A DNA stretch of 64,000 nucleotides. It comes from CAVZRC01 sp963777695 (lineage in GTDB: Bacteria; Planctomycetota; Planctomycetia; Isosphaerales; Isosphaeraceae). The position numbers and the translations under genes are program-made. Below, one piece after another: positions 40,747 to 50,257 of this stretch; position 1 is the first letter of the stretch; the number at the start of each line of letters is the position of its first letter. The notes beneath the pieces were generated by a model. The model saw nothing but the letters and a program-made list of their open reading frames with translations. It was not told where the DNA came from and did not search any database. The stretch lies in contig CAVZRC010000004.1 of the NCBI GenBank assembly GCA_963777695.1, positions 3,100,001-3,164,000 on the forward strand, in the 5' to 3' direction.

Positions 40747-42166
40747 CGAGTACCTCCGAAGAAGCAATGTCAGTCTGGGAAGGATCGAAGTTTTGTTGAA
40801 CTTCGACTCTCTGTGTTAGCTGCCTGAGCCCGATCCCGCCCGACAATTCACCGAAGACAGAATGATCCGAGGACAACAGGCACCATAAAACCTCTGACAT
40901 CTGCTCGAAGGACGACCACCCCTCGCCTCTCGAGCAAATCCGATCAGAAAATGACCGCCAAGGCTGCTCTCTGATCTGGATGTCGCTGGACATACGTAGC
41001 TATGCGCGCATGCGTGGCGCTAATCGGGACTCTACACAACGAGACGCTGGGCCTACGTCCGAATCATCTGGGACTGAGCAAAACCGACGCCCTTCGGTTC
41101 TCGGGAGATCAGTATACGGGATCGCTCGCGGTCGGATTCGTGGCTTGAAGAGCTGGTCCAAATTCGTCGGAAACCCTCTGCTTCGTGAGACTTCCTCTAA
41201 ATTGGGCTGGGCCGCTCTCTTGAGCGCGGATCAAACCTGGCAAACAATCCGATAAACAACAGGGCTTCTGAACCCGAATGCGCAGGTAACACACCGCGCT
41301 CTATCTCTGTGGAACTTCTACATAGTGATACCGAATTCGATTGCCGAGTTCAAATGAAATTGGCTCACTGATCCCAAGATTTACAGCGATTCGGGGCGGT
41401 GACGGTGGCTTTGTTGAGAAAACGGAACATCTCTTCGTTCTGGATGAAACATCCGAACAGACTCACGCCGGGTTTGTTAGGTCGTGGCCCCGAAACCTCT
41501 GGTCATCTGGGAAGAATATCAAGGAGGAGGAATAGGCATTTTGTGTTGAATGCGTGGATTGGGATGACGTATGATTGAGGGGGCCGATGTGAAGGCTATT
41601 CGTGGATGCGGTTAGTAATTGGAAGGTAGGGGTTTCTCGGAAATACTGAAAATAGCCTAATAAGTCTTTTTTTAAAGGATATTAAGCCGTTTTTGCTAAG
41701 GACTTGGCGTCGATTTCTCCAAAAGCTGTTTAAGAAAGAGAGGTGTAGAGGGCAGCTAAGATGAGTGTGAGCGTGAGAATGGTTCATTGATGAGACTGGT
41801 GATTGTTTGGTCTCTTGATTGGGTGGTTGCGTCCGTGTTGACTGTTGCCAGCAACCCCGGTTCACCTCGGTACTCAATCCGGATGTCCAGGGATATGTCC
41901 TGGCGCATTCCATCATCCGGATGTTGTGAAAAAACAACATCGGGATGAGATCACTTGTATAAGATCCTTCCCGATGAACAATCTGTCCGAGGCGAACAAC
42001 GGCTGGTAGTTCAATGTCCACCGGTTGTGGAAGTGCACGTAGAACGTGCTGCTTATTCGTTCCAGGTACGAGGGAGGTTTAGGCTGGGGAAATTTGAAGG
42101 TGAGCCTACGCTGGAGAGATCGGGTCTGTTTTTCTGCCTCTGTGCTTTTGCAGGATGAGCCCTTCT
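40747..42166. other. 1.4-kb gap, partly AT-rich, no supportable gene
   Basis: Between the PEP-CTERM gene and the sigma-70 gene. Base composition falls towards 41500-42000, with runs of T and A (for example near 41660-41700) unlike the surrounding chromosome. Short frames exist on both strands, but none has the codon bias of neighbouring genes or a recognisable product. It may mark the edge of the minus-strand phage-like block. Confidence 0.5.
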
Positions 42167-43264
42167 TCAGACCGCTTGGACCAGTTGACGACCCAAGGCA
42201 TCGCGGAGCTTCTTGAGAGCGGTCCGCTCCACTTGATGAATCCGGTGACTACTCAATCCGCAGCCCTGTGCGAGCTCCGGGTAAGTTCGGTGGAAGTAGG
42301 ATCGACACCTTCCGGGCGGATTCGCGTGTGAGCTCGAGGTCCGATCGCCATCGGTAGGGCGAACGGCCGGTGGAACCGAAGTGGACCAGTCGTCCTCGCC
42401 GGCTATCGAGATGGACAGGCCATAACGCTCTCGCAATACCCAGGCTTCAAAGGGGTTCAACTGCTGCAGCGCAGCTTCCAACCTCAACCGTTCTTCCTGA
42501 TCTGCGGCTTCATCATCGGGCCTTCGATGATCAACGATCACCTCGGTGAGAGAAACGGTGGCGCCATCCTCATCCCTCTCAGTTCGCGCCTCTCGCCCGA
42601 TCAGGGCAAGCCTTGATGGCTTGAGTTGACGCGATGAGATCCCTGACTCCATCGCGACCTGATCGATGCTCAGCCGTTCCTTGTCAGAGGCCTCCATGCA
42701 ATCAAGCCCGCCGAGGGCATCAATGGCCCGATAATACCGCTTGCGGAGCAGGAAGACATACTCGGGGACCCGGATCAACGAGTCGTTGGCGATCAGTGCC
42801 CGGTGAACAAACGCTCTGATCCAGAGTTTGGCATACGTCGAGAATCGAACGTCGCGGAGCGACGGATCGAAGTCCTGACTCGCCCGGATCAGTCCGAGAT
42901 TGCCCTCCTGGACCAGGTCGTCGAAGGAGAGATTGCTGCTCCAGTATTTGCGGGCGATGCTGATCACCAGGCGCAGGTTCGCCAAGATCAGTTGCTTCCT
43001 GGCGGTTGGATCCCCCCGCTTGATCCGCTCGGCCAGCGCACGCTCCTCGATCGCCGAGAGGAGGGGCCTCGATCGCGGGGGATCGGCCGATGAGTTCCGA
43101 CCGAGTTCCGGAGATCGCCGAGCGAGGCGCGAATGGCCCCGGAGCCGACCTCGATCGCGACGGGGATGGGTAACGCGGCTGTGATTCGTCCCGGGCATGG
43201 CAGCCCTATCGCAACTCGACGGCTCGCAGATGCACGATCTATTGAGAATATGATCCGAATTCAT
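42167..43264 (-). CDS. RNA polymerase sigma-70 family factor with divergent region 4
   Basis: ATG 43264 follows GGAGG by seven bases. The 365-residue product has a basic, low-complexity first ~70 residues. Region 1.2/2 follows: LSAIEERALAERIKRGD, LILANLRLVISIARKYW, DDLVQEGNLGLIRA, FSTYAKLWIRAFVHRAL, VPEYVFLLRKRYY. Region 4 begins LNPFEAWVLRERYGLS and is then interrupted by about 40 residues (SVPPAVRPTDGDRTSSSH and more) before the helix-turn-helix end LSSHRIHQVERTALKKLRDA. It resembles the group 2/3 sigma factors numerous in planctomycetes. The insertion in region 4 is unusual. It may transcribe part of the adjacent block; that is conjecture. Confidence 0.8.
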   Translation of the reverse strand: MNSDHILNRSCICEPSSCDRAAMPGTNHSRVTHPRRDRGRLRGHSRLARRSPELGRNSSADPPRSRPLLSAIEERALAERIKRGDPTARKQLILANLRLVISIARKYWSSNLSFDDLVQEGNLGLIRASQDFDPSLRDVRFSTYAKLWIRAFVHRALIANDSLIRVPEYVFLLRKRYYRAIDALGGLDCMEASDKERLSIDQVAMESGISSRQLKPSRLALIGREARTERDEDGATVSLTEVIVDHRRPDDEAADQEERLRLEAALQQLNPFEAWVLRERYGLSISIAGEDDWSTSVPPAVRPTDGDRTSSSHANPPGRCRSYFHRTYPELAQGCGLSSHRIHQVERTALKKLRDALGRQLVQAV

Positions 43265-43363
43265 GATTAATCCTCCGTAATCGTGGAGCGAACCTCTGGT
43301 CTAAGAAGTCTCGACGAGTAGCGATCCGAAGGGCTCTCCGTAGGATTGGACGATGGTCCGGCG

Positions 43364-43870
43364 CTAGGACCAGATGACTCGGCATCGGGCACCGGGCCGG
43401 TTCGGTGGCGGAGCCGATGGTCTCCAGCATCCGGATCGGAGGGCCTCGATGGCGTCGCCCGGGTTGGGAAAGCCATGACTCCGAGGTGCGAATTCAACAT
43501 CTCCCGCTGTCCGCAGATACCAGAGTCCGTAGCGGTGTCCGGCGAGGAATTGGGAGGCAAACCGCGGCGTATAGACCTTGAATTCCTCGTCAGATGCCCG
43601 GTCGTACACCATCAGGGTGCCGTCGACCCACCTGGGTTTGACGTGGAGACGAGGCAGGGCTATTGCAAAAACTGACTGTCGGGTCAGTAACGCTGGCGCC
43701 TGCATGGATGTGCCAGGCCGGCCCCGACCCCTCGATTTGATGGGGATCTCTCTACTCGGTTTTACCGATTGGCCTCGACGCCCGAGGGGCGAGAGGGGCA
43801 CGTCTCTTGCATCCGCCGAGGTGTTTTTCTGATGGATCGGTCGTGAAGGTCGAGGCGGGATCGTAGTCAT
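43364..43870 (-). CDS. Hypothetical protein
   Basis: ATG 43870 gives 168 residues; GTG 43885 is an alternative. The first ~65 residues are basic and low-complexity. The more convincing part is the stretch LPRLHVKPRWVDGTLMVYD, EEFKVYTPRFASQFLAGHRY, GLWYLRTAGDVEFAPRSHGF and IEALRSGCW, which looks like a small folded domain. I do not recognise a family. It lies between the sigma factor and a pentapeptide-repeat gene, on the same strand. The start may be further in (near LLTRQSVFAIAL). Confidence 0.45.
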   Translation of the reverse strand: MTTIPPRPSRPIHQKNTSADARDVPLSPLGRRGQSVKPSREIPIKSRGRGRPGTSMQAPALLTRQSVFAIALPRLHVKPRWVDGTLMVYDRASDEEFKVYTPRFASQFLAGHRYGLWYLRTAGDVEFAPRSHGFPNPGDAIEALRSGCWRPSAPPPNRPGARCRVIWS

Positions 43871-44042
43871 CGAGTGCCAGCTCACTTATTCGATGGTTCG
43901 AGTCCAGAAGATTCGTGCGCGGAGAGGCCCCTCGCCGCACCCAACAGGAGGATGTCAACGTAAAGGTGGTGTCTTCTTTGCCACGACCACGGCGGCACGT
44001 CCGCCGGGAGATGAAGCGGGCTTTCGGTGGCGTTTCCTGCGA

Positions 44043-44876
44043 TCAGGGCCCCGCCGGAGTCCGAGTGGCGCCGAGGACCGGAGTACGACGGCATGTCCAC
44101 AACATTCTGGGGGGCGGCGGGATGTCGGCCGGCACCCGCGAGTGATCCGTGTCGAGAGCTCCGTAGTCGTCGGACCTAGGCGGATCCCCGGCACAAGCGT
44201 TCGAAGCTGAGCCCGCGATCGATGTCGATGCATCGGCTGCCAGGCATTTCAGCAACTCAGGGGCGTTATCGCCATCACGCACCGATTCCGCCAACACGCC
44301 GAGGGCCCAGTCGGCCCTCCGGCCATAGCCGGATAGGAGCCTCAGCCACTCCCAGGGCCTACGGTCCTCGTAGAAGGCCATATCGATGACCAGCCGCGAC
44401 CCCATCTCCGGTGCCCCTGGATGCTGTCGCAGCAGTTCCGCCGGGATGACGCTCCATCGCCAGTCGCAGATCGCTCCGACGAGTCGGGCCCCAGTAATGA
44501 TGGTGCCTCGCAGGTCGGCGCCAACGATCTTGGCCCCGCGGAGGTCGGCATGGGACAATTCGGCTTCCCGGAGGTCTGCTTGGCGCAGGTCTGCTCCTCC
44601 CAGGAAGGTGTGGAGCAATCGAGCTTCGCGGAGGTCTGCCCCTCGGAGGTCCGCCTTGCGGAAGTAGCTGGCCGCGAGGTCGGTGCCGCTTAACCCGGCG
44701 CCGCGAAGGTCGGCACGGGCCAGGAAAGCGCCGCGGAGTACCAAGCCCCCGAGATCGACGTCCATCAGGCTCATACCGCGCCGAGTGGCCCATTCCAGCG
44801 CCCGGGCGTAGGTCGGGGCCTCGATGACAGCAATGGTGCGTCTAGTCCATCTGTTTAATATCGAATATTTGTGCAT
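44043..44876 (-). CDS. Pentapeptide-repeat protein
   Basis: A 277-residue product from ATG 44876. After an N-terminal linker (RRTIAVIEAPTYARALEWAT), about 18 pentapeptide units of the A(D/N)LRx type form a right-handed quadrilateral beta-helix (ADLRGAGLSGTDLAASYF, KADLRGADLREARLL, GADLRQADLREAELSHAD). The C-terminal ~130 residues are non-repetitive (WRWSVIPAELLRQHPGAPEM, GYGRRADWALGVLAESVRDG). Some pentapeptide proteins mimic DNA and protect gyrase; that function cannot be assumed here. The last ~50 residues have weaker composition and the stop could be misplaced. Confidence 0.75.
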   Translation of the reverse strand: MHKYSILNRWTRRTIAVIEAPTYARALEWATRRGMSLMDVDLGGLVLRGAFLARADLRGAGLSGTDLAASYFRKADLRGADLREARLLHTFLGGADLRQADLREAELSHADLRGAKIVGADLRGTIITGARLVGAICDWRWSVIPAELLRQHPGAPEMGSRLVIDMAFYEDRRPWEWLRLLSGYGRRADWALGVLAESVRDGDNAPELLKCLAADASTSIAGSASNACAGDPPRSDDYGALDTDHSRVPADIPPPPRMLWTCRRTPVLGATRTPAGP

Positions 44877-45453
44877 GTGTAAATTCCACCATGAATTAGC
44901 CGCGTAAATTGGCCGGCTCCGAGTGGGCGCCGAGGTGGAGATGCCTTGGCGGCGTCGCCCCGGTCACGGGAGACGCCCTGCGAATCGGCTCGAGACGTGG
45001 AGTGGAACGACGGTCGCGATGCACCGATGCGCTAGCGGGCCGGATCCCGGGGAGACGTTCTACCTCGATATGCCGAGATCGCGATGATTCTTTCGGGGAT
45101 TCCGAGGCATTCGCCCTTACCGGCGACGTCAAGGAAAAAAATGATCTCGGGAGGAGTTTCGGAAGGTCCAGAGCCCGGGATATTGTTCCCGTCGCAGCGG
45201 GAGCGAAAGATCCCGGGTCGCGGGACTTGAGCTTTGCCATTTCGTCGTGATCGGTTGAAAAACCCGGCTTTGAAGGTCGCGACGAAGAGATGGACTGAAA
45301 CCTCCTGACTTCCGCGGCTATCTCCTCCGCCTGAACTCAGAACCGGGAAAGAAACCCCAGGAGGTCGAGGCGGTCTGAGCCCGAGGTCGCGATGGCCGAG
45401 AGGCCAGTGCGGCCTCGGTCACTCTGGACCACTATCACCGAGCGAACCGGATC
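44877..45453. other. Gap without a supportable gene
   Basis: About 580 bases. A minus-strand frame at 44896-45240 could encode 114 residues (starting MAKLKSRDPGSFAPAATG), but it lacks a ribosome site, family resemblance or convincing composition, so I do not call it. Confidence 0.35.
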
Positions 45454-45696
45454 TCACGACGAACCAGGGCCGACTGGTCCCGTCGGCGGAAGCTCAGGAT
45501 GGGTGATCGGAGGCTCGCCGCCCGGATAAGGACCCGGAGAGGGCTCGGGGTCCGGCAGCGGATCATCGTCATAAGCTCTCACCTGATGGCTTGCCAGTGC
45601 CGCCACAGCGGCACCCGACAGCAGCGAGCTAGGGCTGAGCCGCAGGTCGAGCTTGTCAAGGGAGATCAGGCTGTCGAACAGTGTTCGCTTACGCAT
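45454..45696 (-). CDS. Small planctomycete-type protein with LSPSSLL segment
   Basis: ATG 45696 gives 80 residues: MRKRTLFDSLISLDKLDLRL, then SPSSLLSGAAVAALASHQ, then an acidic proline-rich tail (DPLPDPEPSPGPYPGGEPP). The N-terminal layout, a basic start followed by a LDxLDLRLSPSSLL block, resembles the LExR-LLS-type segment found at the start of planctomycete surface proteins, but the rest is too short to be such a protein. Possibly a small exported peptide or a truncated one. Composition supports coding; function unknown. Confidence 0.5.
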   Translation of the reverse strand: MRKRTLFDSLISLDKLDLRLSPSSLLSGAAVAALASHQVRAYDDDPLPDPEPSPGPYPGGEPPITHPELPPTGPVGPGSS

Positions 45697-45990
45697 GGTC
45701 GAGATACCCTCCAACTGAGATGGTGTTGTCAAGGTTGATCGAATCGACCGACAAGAACCTAGGAAAGGCCTGCTCGAGCTCGCATTTCCATCCGTGTCGA
45801 GACTTCCTCGGTACCGTACACCCAAAATGATCCGCACAAACGGGTCTCTAGTTGCATGAAATTCTATTTGTGTGTCATTTTTTCCGTAGAGAGGGCTCCG
45901 TCGTGCGACGGGTCGCACATCCTATGATCGCTCTCATTTGACGTACTTATTGATCGTCCTTGACGAAGTGGCATGAAACCTCTAGCAGTG

Positions 45991-46389
45991 CTATGCCATT
46001 CGCGGATCGCCGTCGTGGACTAGATCGCTACGGAGAAGACGTGAGGCGCGCTCGCAGGCGGCGATATGCATCAGGTCGAAGGCGAGTTGCACGCGGCCCG
46101 AGGGGTCGGGATCGTGAGAGCGAAGTTGCAGGAGCGGGATGATTGCCCGGAGCCAGAGCCGATTCTGCGCCTCTTCATCCAATGCGGCTTGGATCAATTC
46201 GTCTGTCGAAGGCCCACTGAGGAGGGCATTCCCCCCTTCAGGGTCGATAGGCTCGCCGAAGCCCACGGAGCCTCGAAACATTTCGGCGGATGGTACCCTG
46301 ACCTGATCCTCCGCGACGGAGCGATTCTCCGGGAGTGTATGGGTCGGGCCGACGGGCGGGATTCGTGGCGCGAGTTCGTCAGGCTTCAT
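45991..46389 (-). CDS. Hypothetical protein in phage-like block
   Basis: ATG 46389 (MKPDELAPRIPPVGPTHTLP) gives 132 residues. It ends with a helical region DELIQAALDEEAQNRLWLRA, RVQLAFDLMHIAACERASRL. It overlaps the 3' end of the upstream Cys-rich gene by 11 bases, so the two are probably translated together. I recognise no family. The neighbourhood suggests a small accessory gene of the phage-like module. Confidence 0.55.
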   Translation of the reverse strand: MKPDELAPRIPPVGPTHTLPENRSVAEDQVRVPSAEMFRGSVGFGEPIDPEGGNALLSGPSTDELIQAALDEEAQNRLWLRAIIPLLQLRSHDPDPSGRVQLAFDLMHIAACERASRLLRSDLVHDGDPRMA

Positions 46390-46834
46390 GGTTGCCCCCA
46401 TAGTGTCGCAGGCAATCGAAACACTCGGGATAAGACACGATCGAACCTCGGCGTAAGGCACATTTCGCTCCGGCACACCCGCAGTCCCTATCCACAACCC
46501 TGAATTCGCACGCCTTCATGGCTCCGAGCAGTGACAATGTCTCGGAGACATCCGGTCGTACCGAAAAGCTTGCATCGGTCGCTTCCTCCGACCGTGGCAG
46601 ACTCCGCAACGTCGCGACATATTCCGGTGTGTAGTCGGGATGCCCCGGGTCAACTAACATACAGAGCCGGCGCGCGTCCTGGCCTCGACAGAACAGGCCC
46701 TTGCCTATCGGGCAATTGGCACACTGTTTCGGGCGGGAGCGGGAAGTGGAGAGAATGCCGGGAGTGGATTCTGGAAAGCGAGTGCTGGACGAATCTGGGC
46801 CGGTCAGACTAGCTTCGCGCCTCATACTCTCCAT
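46379..46834 (-). CDS. Cysteine-rich small protein
   Basis: A 151-residue product with two cysteine clusters: QCANCPIGKGLFCRGQDARR near residue 37 and CEFRVVDRDCGCAGAKCALR with YPECFDCLRHYG at the end. The spacing suggests two zinc-binding knuckles. The start is uncertain; ATG 46834 and ATG 46825 are both possible. Small Cys-rich proteins are frequent in planctomycete phage-like tail clusters, where their role is unknown. It overlaps the following hypothetical gene by 11 bases. Confidence 0.65.
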   Translation of the reverse strand: MESMRREASLTGPDSSSTRFPESTPGILSTSRSRPKQCANCPIGKGLFCRGQDARRLCMLVDPGHPDYTPEYVATLRSLPRSEEATDASFSVRPDVSETLSLLGAMKACEFRVVDRDCGCAGAKCALRRGSIVSYPECFDCLRHYGGNHEA

Positions 46835-46859
46835 CCTTCAAGCTCCGCGACCCTCTCGC

Positions 46860-47582
46860 TCATTGCGAGACCGTGAAACCGGTGTAGCCGAGGGCGGCGA
46901 GGTTCGCGCAGCTCGCCGAGCCTACCTCGCACGTGAGGAGGAGAGGACTGCAATTCAGGTTGGTCTGGATCAGGTTGTAGGGGTTCGCGCGAATCGTCGA
47001 GCAATACTGACTCTGGCCGCTCGGACAGGAACCCGATAGGAAGTAGTAAACGCGAAACTCGACCTGGTTCTGGGTGCAAATCAGCTCAAACAATAGCTGA
47101 TTTGTGCATGCCGACATCCATTGTGTGGTCGGGCTGCCCGAGTAGACTAACGTCGTCGAAGCACTACCGAGTATGAGGTTCGACCACGACACGGTGAGGT
47201 TATTCCGCGGGATCTGACACTGACCGCATAGGTAGCCTGTTTGGCCCGATGTGACCGACCGCTCGGCGACCCACCGGCCGCCAACGGCATAGGCTGTGAG
47301 GAGATCACCGACCTGGGGAGCGCCCCACAGCACCACGACGGGGATCGTCGTCGTCGTATCCACATTCGGAGTTGCAAGGCTGCCCTCGGTCTCTATCCCG
47401 TCCAACTCCACCGGGTGCGTGAGATAGACCTTGTCCGGGGACATCGGCATCGCGCCGCCGCTGTAGACCTGAACGAGGGTCCGCGCCGTGATGAGCGGCG
47501 CGGACGCCGCGGCTCGATCAACCGACCGGCCCAATGCCGCTTCTCGGTTGCGGAGAATCCGTAGTTCTTCATCATCAGCCAT
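46860..47582 (-). CDS. Phage-type structural protein, paralogue of the next upstream gene
   Basis: A 240-residue protein starting MADDEELRILRNREAALGRS. A beta-rich body follows with MPMSPDKVYLTHPVELDGIE and GDLLTAYAVGGRWVAERSVT, then a cysteine-rich second half (YLCGQCQIPRNN, CSTIRANPYN, CSPLLLTCEVGSASCANLAA). The front resembles the neighbouring gene at 47696-48022 (charged RxRxxAxxRxxxRxLGR helix, then a beta domain with AVGGRWV), so the pair arose by duplication, and this one gained a C-terminal part. Likely a tail-associated protein. Confidence 0.65.
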   Translation of the reverse strand: MADDEELRILRNREAALGRSVDRAAASAPLITARTLVQVYSGGAMPMSPDKVYLTHPVELDGIETEGSLATPNVDTTTTIPVVVLWGAPQVGDLLTAYAVGGRWVAERSVTSGQTGYLCGQCQIPRNNLTVSWSNLILGSASTTLVYSGSPTTQWMSACTNQLLFELICTQNQVEFRVYYFLSGSCPSGQSQYCSTIRANPYNLIQTNLNCSPLLLTCEVGSASCANLAALGYTGFTVSQ

Positions 47583-47695
47583 GGGTCAGTCGTGGCTCTG
47601 GATAGGCGAGGTGCGGCGTGAATGCCGGTATGGACGCCGGACTGAGGCGAGCCGGGAGCGTCAACTAGGTATACCGATTTCGGGCGTCACGGAGC

Positions 47696-48022
47696 TCATA
47701 CGTCGTAGCGGAAGACCCATCGGCCGCCGACGGCATGGCATACGATAGCTGTACCGACCGGGGGAACCTGAGTGCCGGCATTCCAGGCGTAGAAGATGTT
47801 CGAGCTCTCTTGCACATAGGTCGCCGATGCCCCCTCGGTCTCGCCGCCGTCGATATCCATCGGGATGCAGGCGAAGAAGGCCGAAGCGGTCGTAGGATAG
47901 ATGGAGACCGTCGTCGTCTGCGCCAACAATGCTGCAGACCCTTCCGGAGCCCGGCCTAATTCACGATCGAGACCGCGTTTCGCGGCCTGCTGCCGGTCGC
48001 GGATCACTGGTAAGTCGTTCAT
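47696..48022 (-). CDS. Phage-type structural protein (short paralogue)
   Basis: A 108-residue product from ATG 48022 (MNDLPVIRDRQQAAKRGLDR). It has the same architecture as the front of the gene at 46860-47582: a charged helix, LLAQTTTVSIYPTTASAFFA, a ggETEGA-type turn and CHAVGGRWVF at the end. The start overlaps the stop of the large upstream tail gene by four bases (ATGA), which ties it to the tail operon. Function not known beyond probable virion or tail component. Confidence 0.65.
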   Translation of the reverse strand: MNDLPVIRDRQQAAKRGLDRELGRAPEGSAALLAQTTTVSIYPTTASAFFACIPMDIDGGETEGASATYVQESSNIFYAWNAGTQVPPVGTAIVCHAVGGRWVFRYDV

Positions 48023-50205
48023 AGGTCTGCCGCCTCCGCCCGCCGATCCGAGAGCTGTAGTACGGTCTGTTGGCGATCCCCCTCGAATGTCCACGACACG
48101 CCGACGATCCACGGGTAGCTCGGAGCCTCACCCTGGTCGATGCCAATGTTGGTCTGGAGCGAGGCATTCCTCCCGTCGATCGCCTGGATGCGATCGCCGA
48201 CCTGATAGTAAGTCGTGATGAAAGGGATCACGATCGATCCGTTCAGGCGCGGGAACTCGTGAGCCGAGCGAAGCTGATAGGCGTGCGCCATCGCCAGCGA
48301 CGTATCGTCCCGGACCACGACCGGATCGGTTCCGTCTCCGTTCAACGCCTGGTAATTTCGGCTTCCCGGTGAGACGCTCGCATACTGAAAATGGTCGCGT
48401 GCGTCGGCCGATCCCCAACGGGTGAAGTGGGTCGGGGAGGCGACCCGGGAAGGGGCCGAGATCGGCAGGCGCAGGTCGTCATCGATGACGGTCGTCAGGC
48501 GCAGGATGAATTGCCTCCCGCTCGGTGGCGCAGCCTGCCAGGTGACGCCCCGGATGTCGCCGACAGCCTTGCCGCCGTTCCACTGCTCGGGATCCTCGAC
48601 CGTCACCTCGATGCCGAGGCGGTCCGGGAGTAACCGCCAGCCGCCGGTTACGAGTTGCCAGCTCGAGCTACTCGTCTGGGACTGGAGGTAAGGGTCGCCC
48701 GAGGAGGATCCAAAGAGAATCTCAAGTGTTGCTCTTAGGGGCCGTCCTTGGCTATCGGTAGCTATCAAAGTCTGAAACCCAGGCCGGTAGCGCGTGACGT
48801 AGGACTTGGCATTGGCCGTGGTGTTCGGAAATACAGGAGACAGATCTATCGCCGCCGTCAACCACTGGCCGGTGGTGGCGTTGTAATGTCCGTCTCCGCA
48901 CTCGTCGGCGCCATACCATCGGTATTTCCGCCGCGTGGTCGCCGGTGTCGATGGAGTGAACGATGATGCGAAGAACTGCTTGCGGCTAGACGAGTCCTGA
49001 TCGCCGGGCTGCGGCTCGAAGAGCGGCGACAAGTTGACGGTGACCTCCACCTGCCGCTGGTGAGTCTCGACCTGCCAGGCGTTGAGGATCTGGTTGGCAT
49101 CCCGGGCTAGGTGGATCCGGGCGAGATTATTTGCCGAGGGGTCCAGCGTGGACGTCCGTGCCGGGGCGAGGTAGACGAGCTTGGGGGCCTGAACCGCAGC
49201 GGCATCCCTACGGTAGATCTTGAGGTAAGTCTCCGGGTAACCGTTGCCGTCTGCTTCCGTCTGCCAGCAGAGGACGAATCCGGCATATCCGAGAAAATCG
49301 GCCAAGACCTCGGGTAGCGTCTTGTTGCTTGCATCGTAATCTCGGATCGCTAGATTCGCGGTGGATGCGCTCGCCGATCCGGGATCGAAGGTCGCGTAAC
49401 CCTGGCCCGGGTACTGCGCGTCCAGGAGGCTATCGAGTGTCGAGAATGTGGGCCAAGACACATATTCCTCGTCGGAGGTCTCAGTCGCCAGAAGATACTT
49501 AATCGCGTCAGGTATGCACCAAGGCGCGGTATAGGCAACTCCTTCGGATTGCCCACGTTCGGCCAAGAGCGGGTCGATAAAGACAGGGTAATCGCCGAGT
49601 TCATCGTCTTGCGTGTAATACTCGGTCGGCGTCGAGTTACCGAGTATGCCGCCCATCCCGCCGACAGAGTTGTCGGACGGATTGAAACGGCACGTGAGGT
49701 CCGTCTGCACGTCGGCCGAACCATCGGCTAGAGTGGGACTATCCGCGTCGCGCTGGACTCGACCGGTTATCCGCCTGTCGAAGCACCTCACCGCCGTCCC
49801 CACCGCAGCGAAGGTCACGCATTGAGACCCCGGCGTCAGGTCCACCTGCGGAACCTGAGCGAAGCCATCGAACAAGATCAGCGGCGAGCCGTTGGGGTTC
49901 TGGCCCATCACGACCAGTCGGTCATCAGGATCGACGACGTAAGGTCCCTGCACGTCGATCGGCCAGACCTGCTCGAATTGGCCGGGCCAGCCTAGGGTCA
50001 GGGCCAACGAGTCGTCCATGACGTACTCGAATCTCGCCAGGGAGGGCGCCGGCCCTTCGCGCATGTCGATGCGAAGGCACCTCACGTTCGGCAGCACCGA
50101 GAAGGGACCGGCGTCCGCGTCCGGATCGAAGAGATAGACGCCGATTGCCAAGGCGTCGCCGTAGAGTGGCGGCGTCGTGTTGTCGAGATCGAAAGAGCCG
50201 GGCAT
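48019..50205 (-). CDS. Phage tail-type protein (hub or baseplate-like)
   Basis: A 728-residue intact protein starting MPGSFDLDNTTPPLYGDALA. An early domain (LRIDMREGPAPSLARFEYVM, LVVMGQNPNGSPLILFDGFA) resembles the front of phage tail-hub or gpD-like proteins, where a segment binds the tail tube. The body is beta-rich with LPEVLADFLGYAGFVLCW and TYLKIYRRDAAAV, and the end has FITTYYQVGDRIQAIDGRN and YPWIVGVSWTFEGDRQQTVL. The family assignment is by general resemblance and gene order (downstream of tube, terminator and tape-measure-like genes). No enzymatic motif seen. Confidence 0.6.
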   Translation of the reverse strand: MPGSFDLDNTTPPLYGDALAIGVYLFDPDADAGPFSVLPNVRCLRIDMREGPAPSLARFEYVMDDSLALTLGWPGQFEQVWPIDVQGPYVVDPDDRLVVMGQNPNGSPLILFDGFAQVPQVDLTPGSQCVTFAAVGTAVRCFDRRITGRVQRDADSPTLADGSADVQTDLTCRFNPSDNSVGGMGGILGNSTPTEYYTQDDELGDYPVFIDPLLAERGQSEGVAYTAPWCIPDAIKYLLATETSDEEYVSWPTFSTLDSLLDAQYPGQGYATFDPGSASASTANLAIRDYDASNKTLPEVLADFLGYAGFVLCWQTEADGNGYPETYLKIYRRDAAAVQAPKLVYLAPARTSTLDPSANNLARIHLARDANQILNAWQVETHQRQVEVTVNLSPLFEPQPGDQDSSSRKQFFASSFTPSTPATTRRKYRWYGADECGDGHYNATTGQWLTAAIDLSPVFPNTTANAKSYVTRYRPGFQTLIATDSQGRPLRATLEILFGSSSGDPYLQSQTSSSSWQLVTGGWRLLPDRLGIEVTVEDPEQWNGGKAVGDIRGVTWQAAPPSGRQFILRLTTVIDDDLRLPISAPSRVASPTHFTRWGSADARDHFQYASVSPGSRNYQALNGDGTDPVVVRDDTSLAMAHAYQLRSAHEFPRLNGSIVIPFITTYYQVGDRIQAIDGRNASLQTNIGIDQGEAPSYPWIVGVSWTFEGDRQQTVLQLSDRRAEAADL

Positions 50206-50257
50206 GTGCCGATTCGCTCCAGGTTAGCCATGGGCGCTCGGGTTCCGAAGAAAAAGG

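Noticed and set aside
41596..42021. Minus-strand frame of 141 codons in the AT-rich gap
   Set aside because: Composition and codon use unlike other genes and no recognisable motif.
44896..45240. Minus-strand frame of 114 codons
   Set aside because: No ribosome site, no family resemblance, low-complexity composition.
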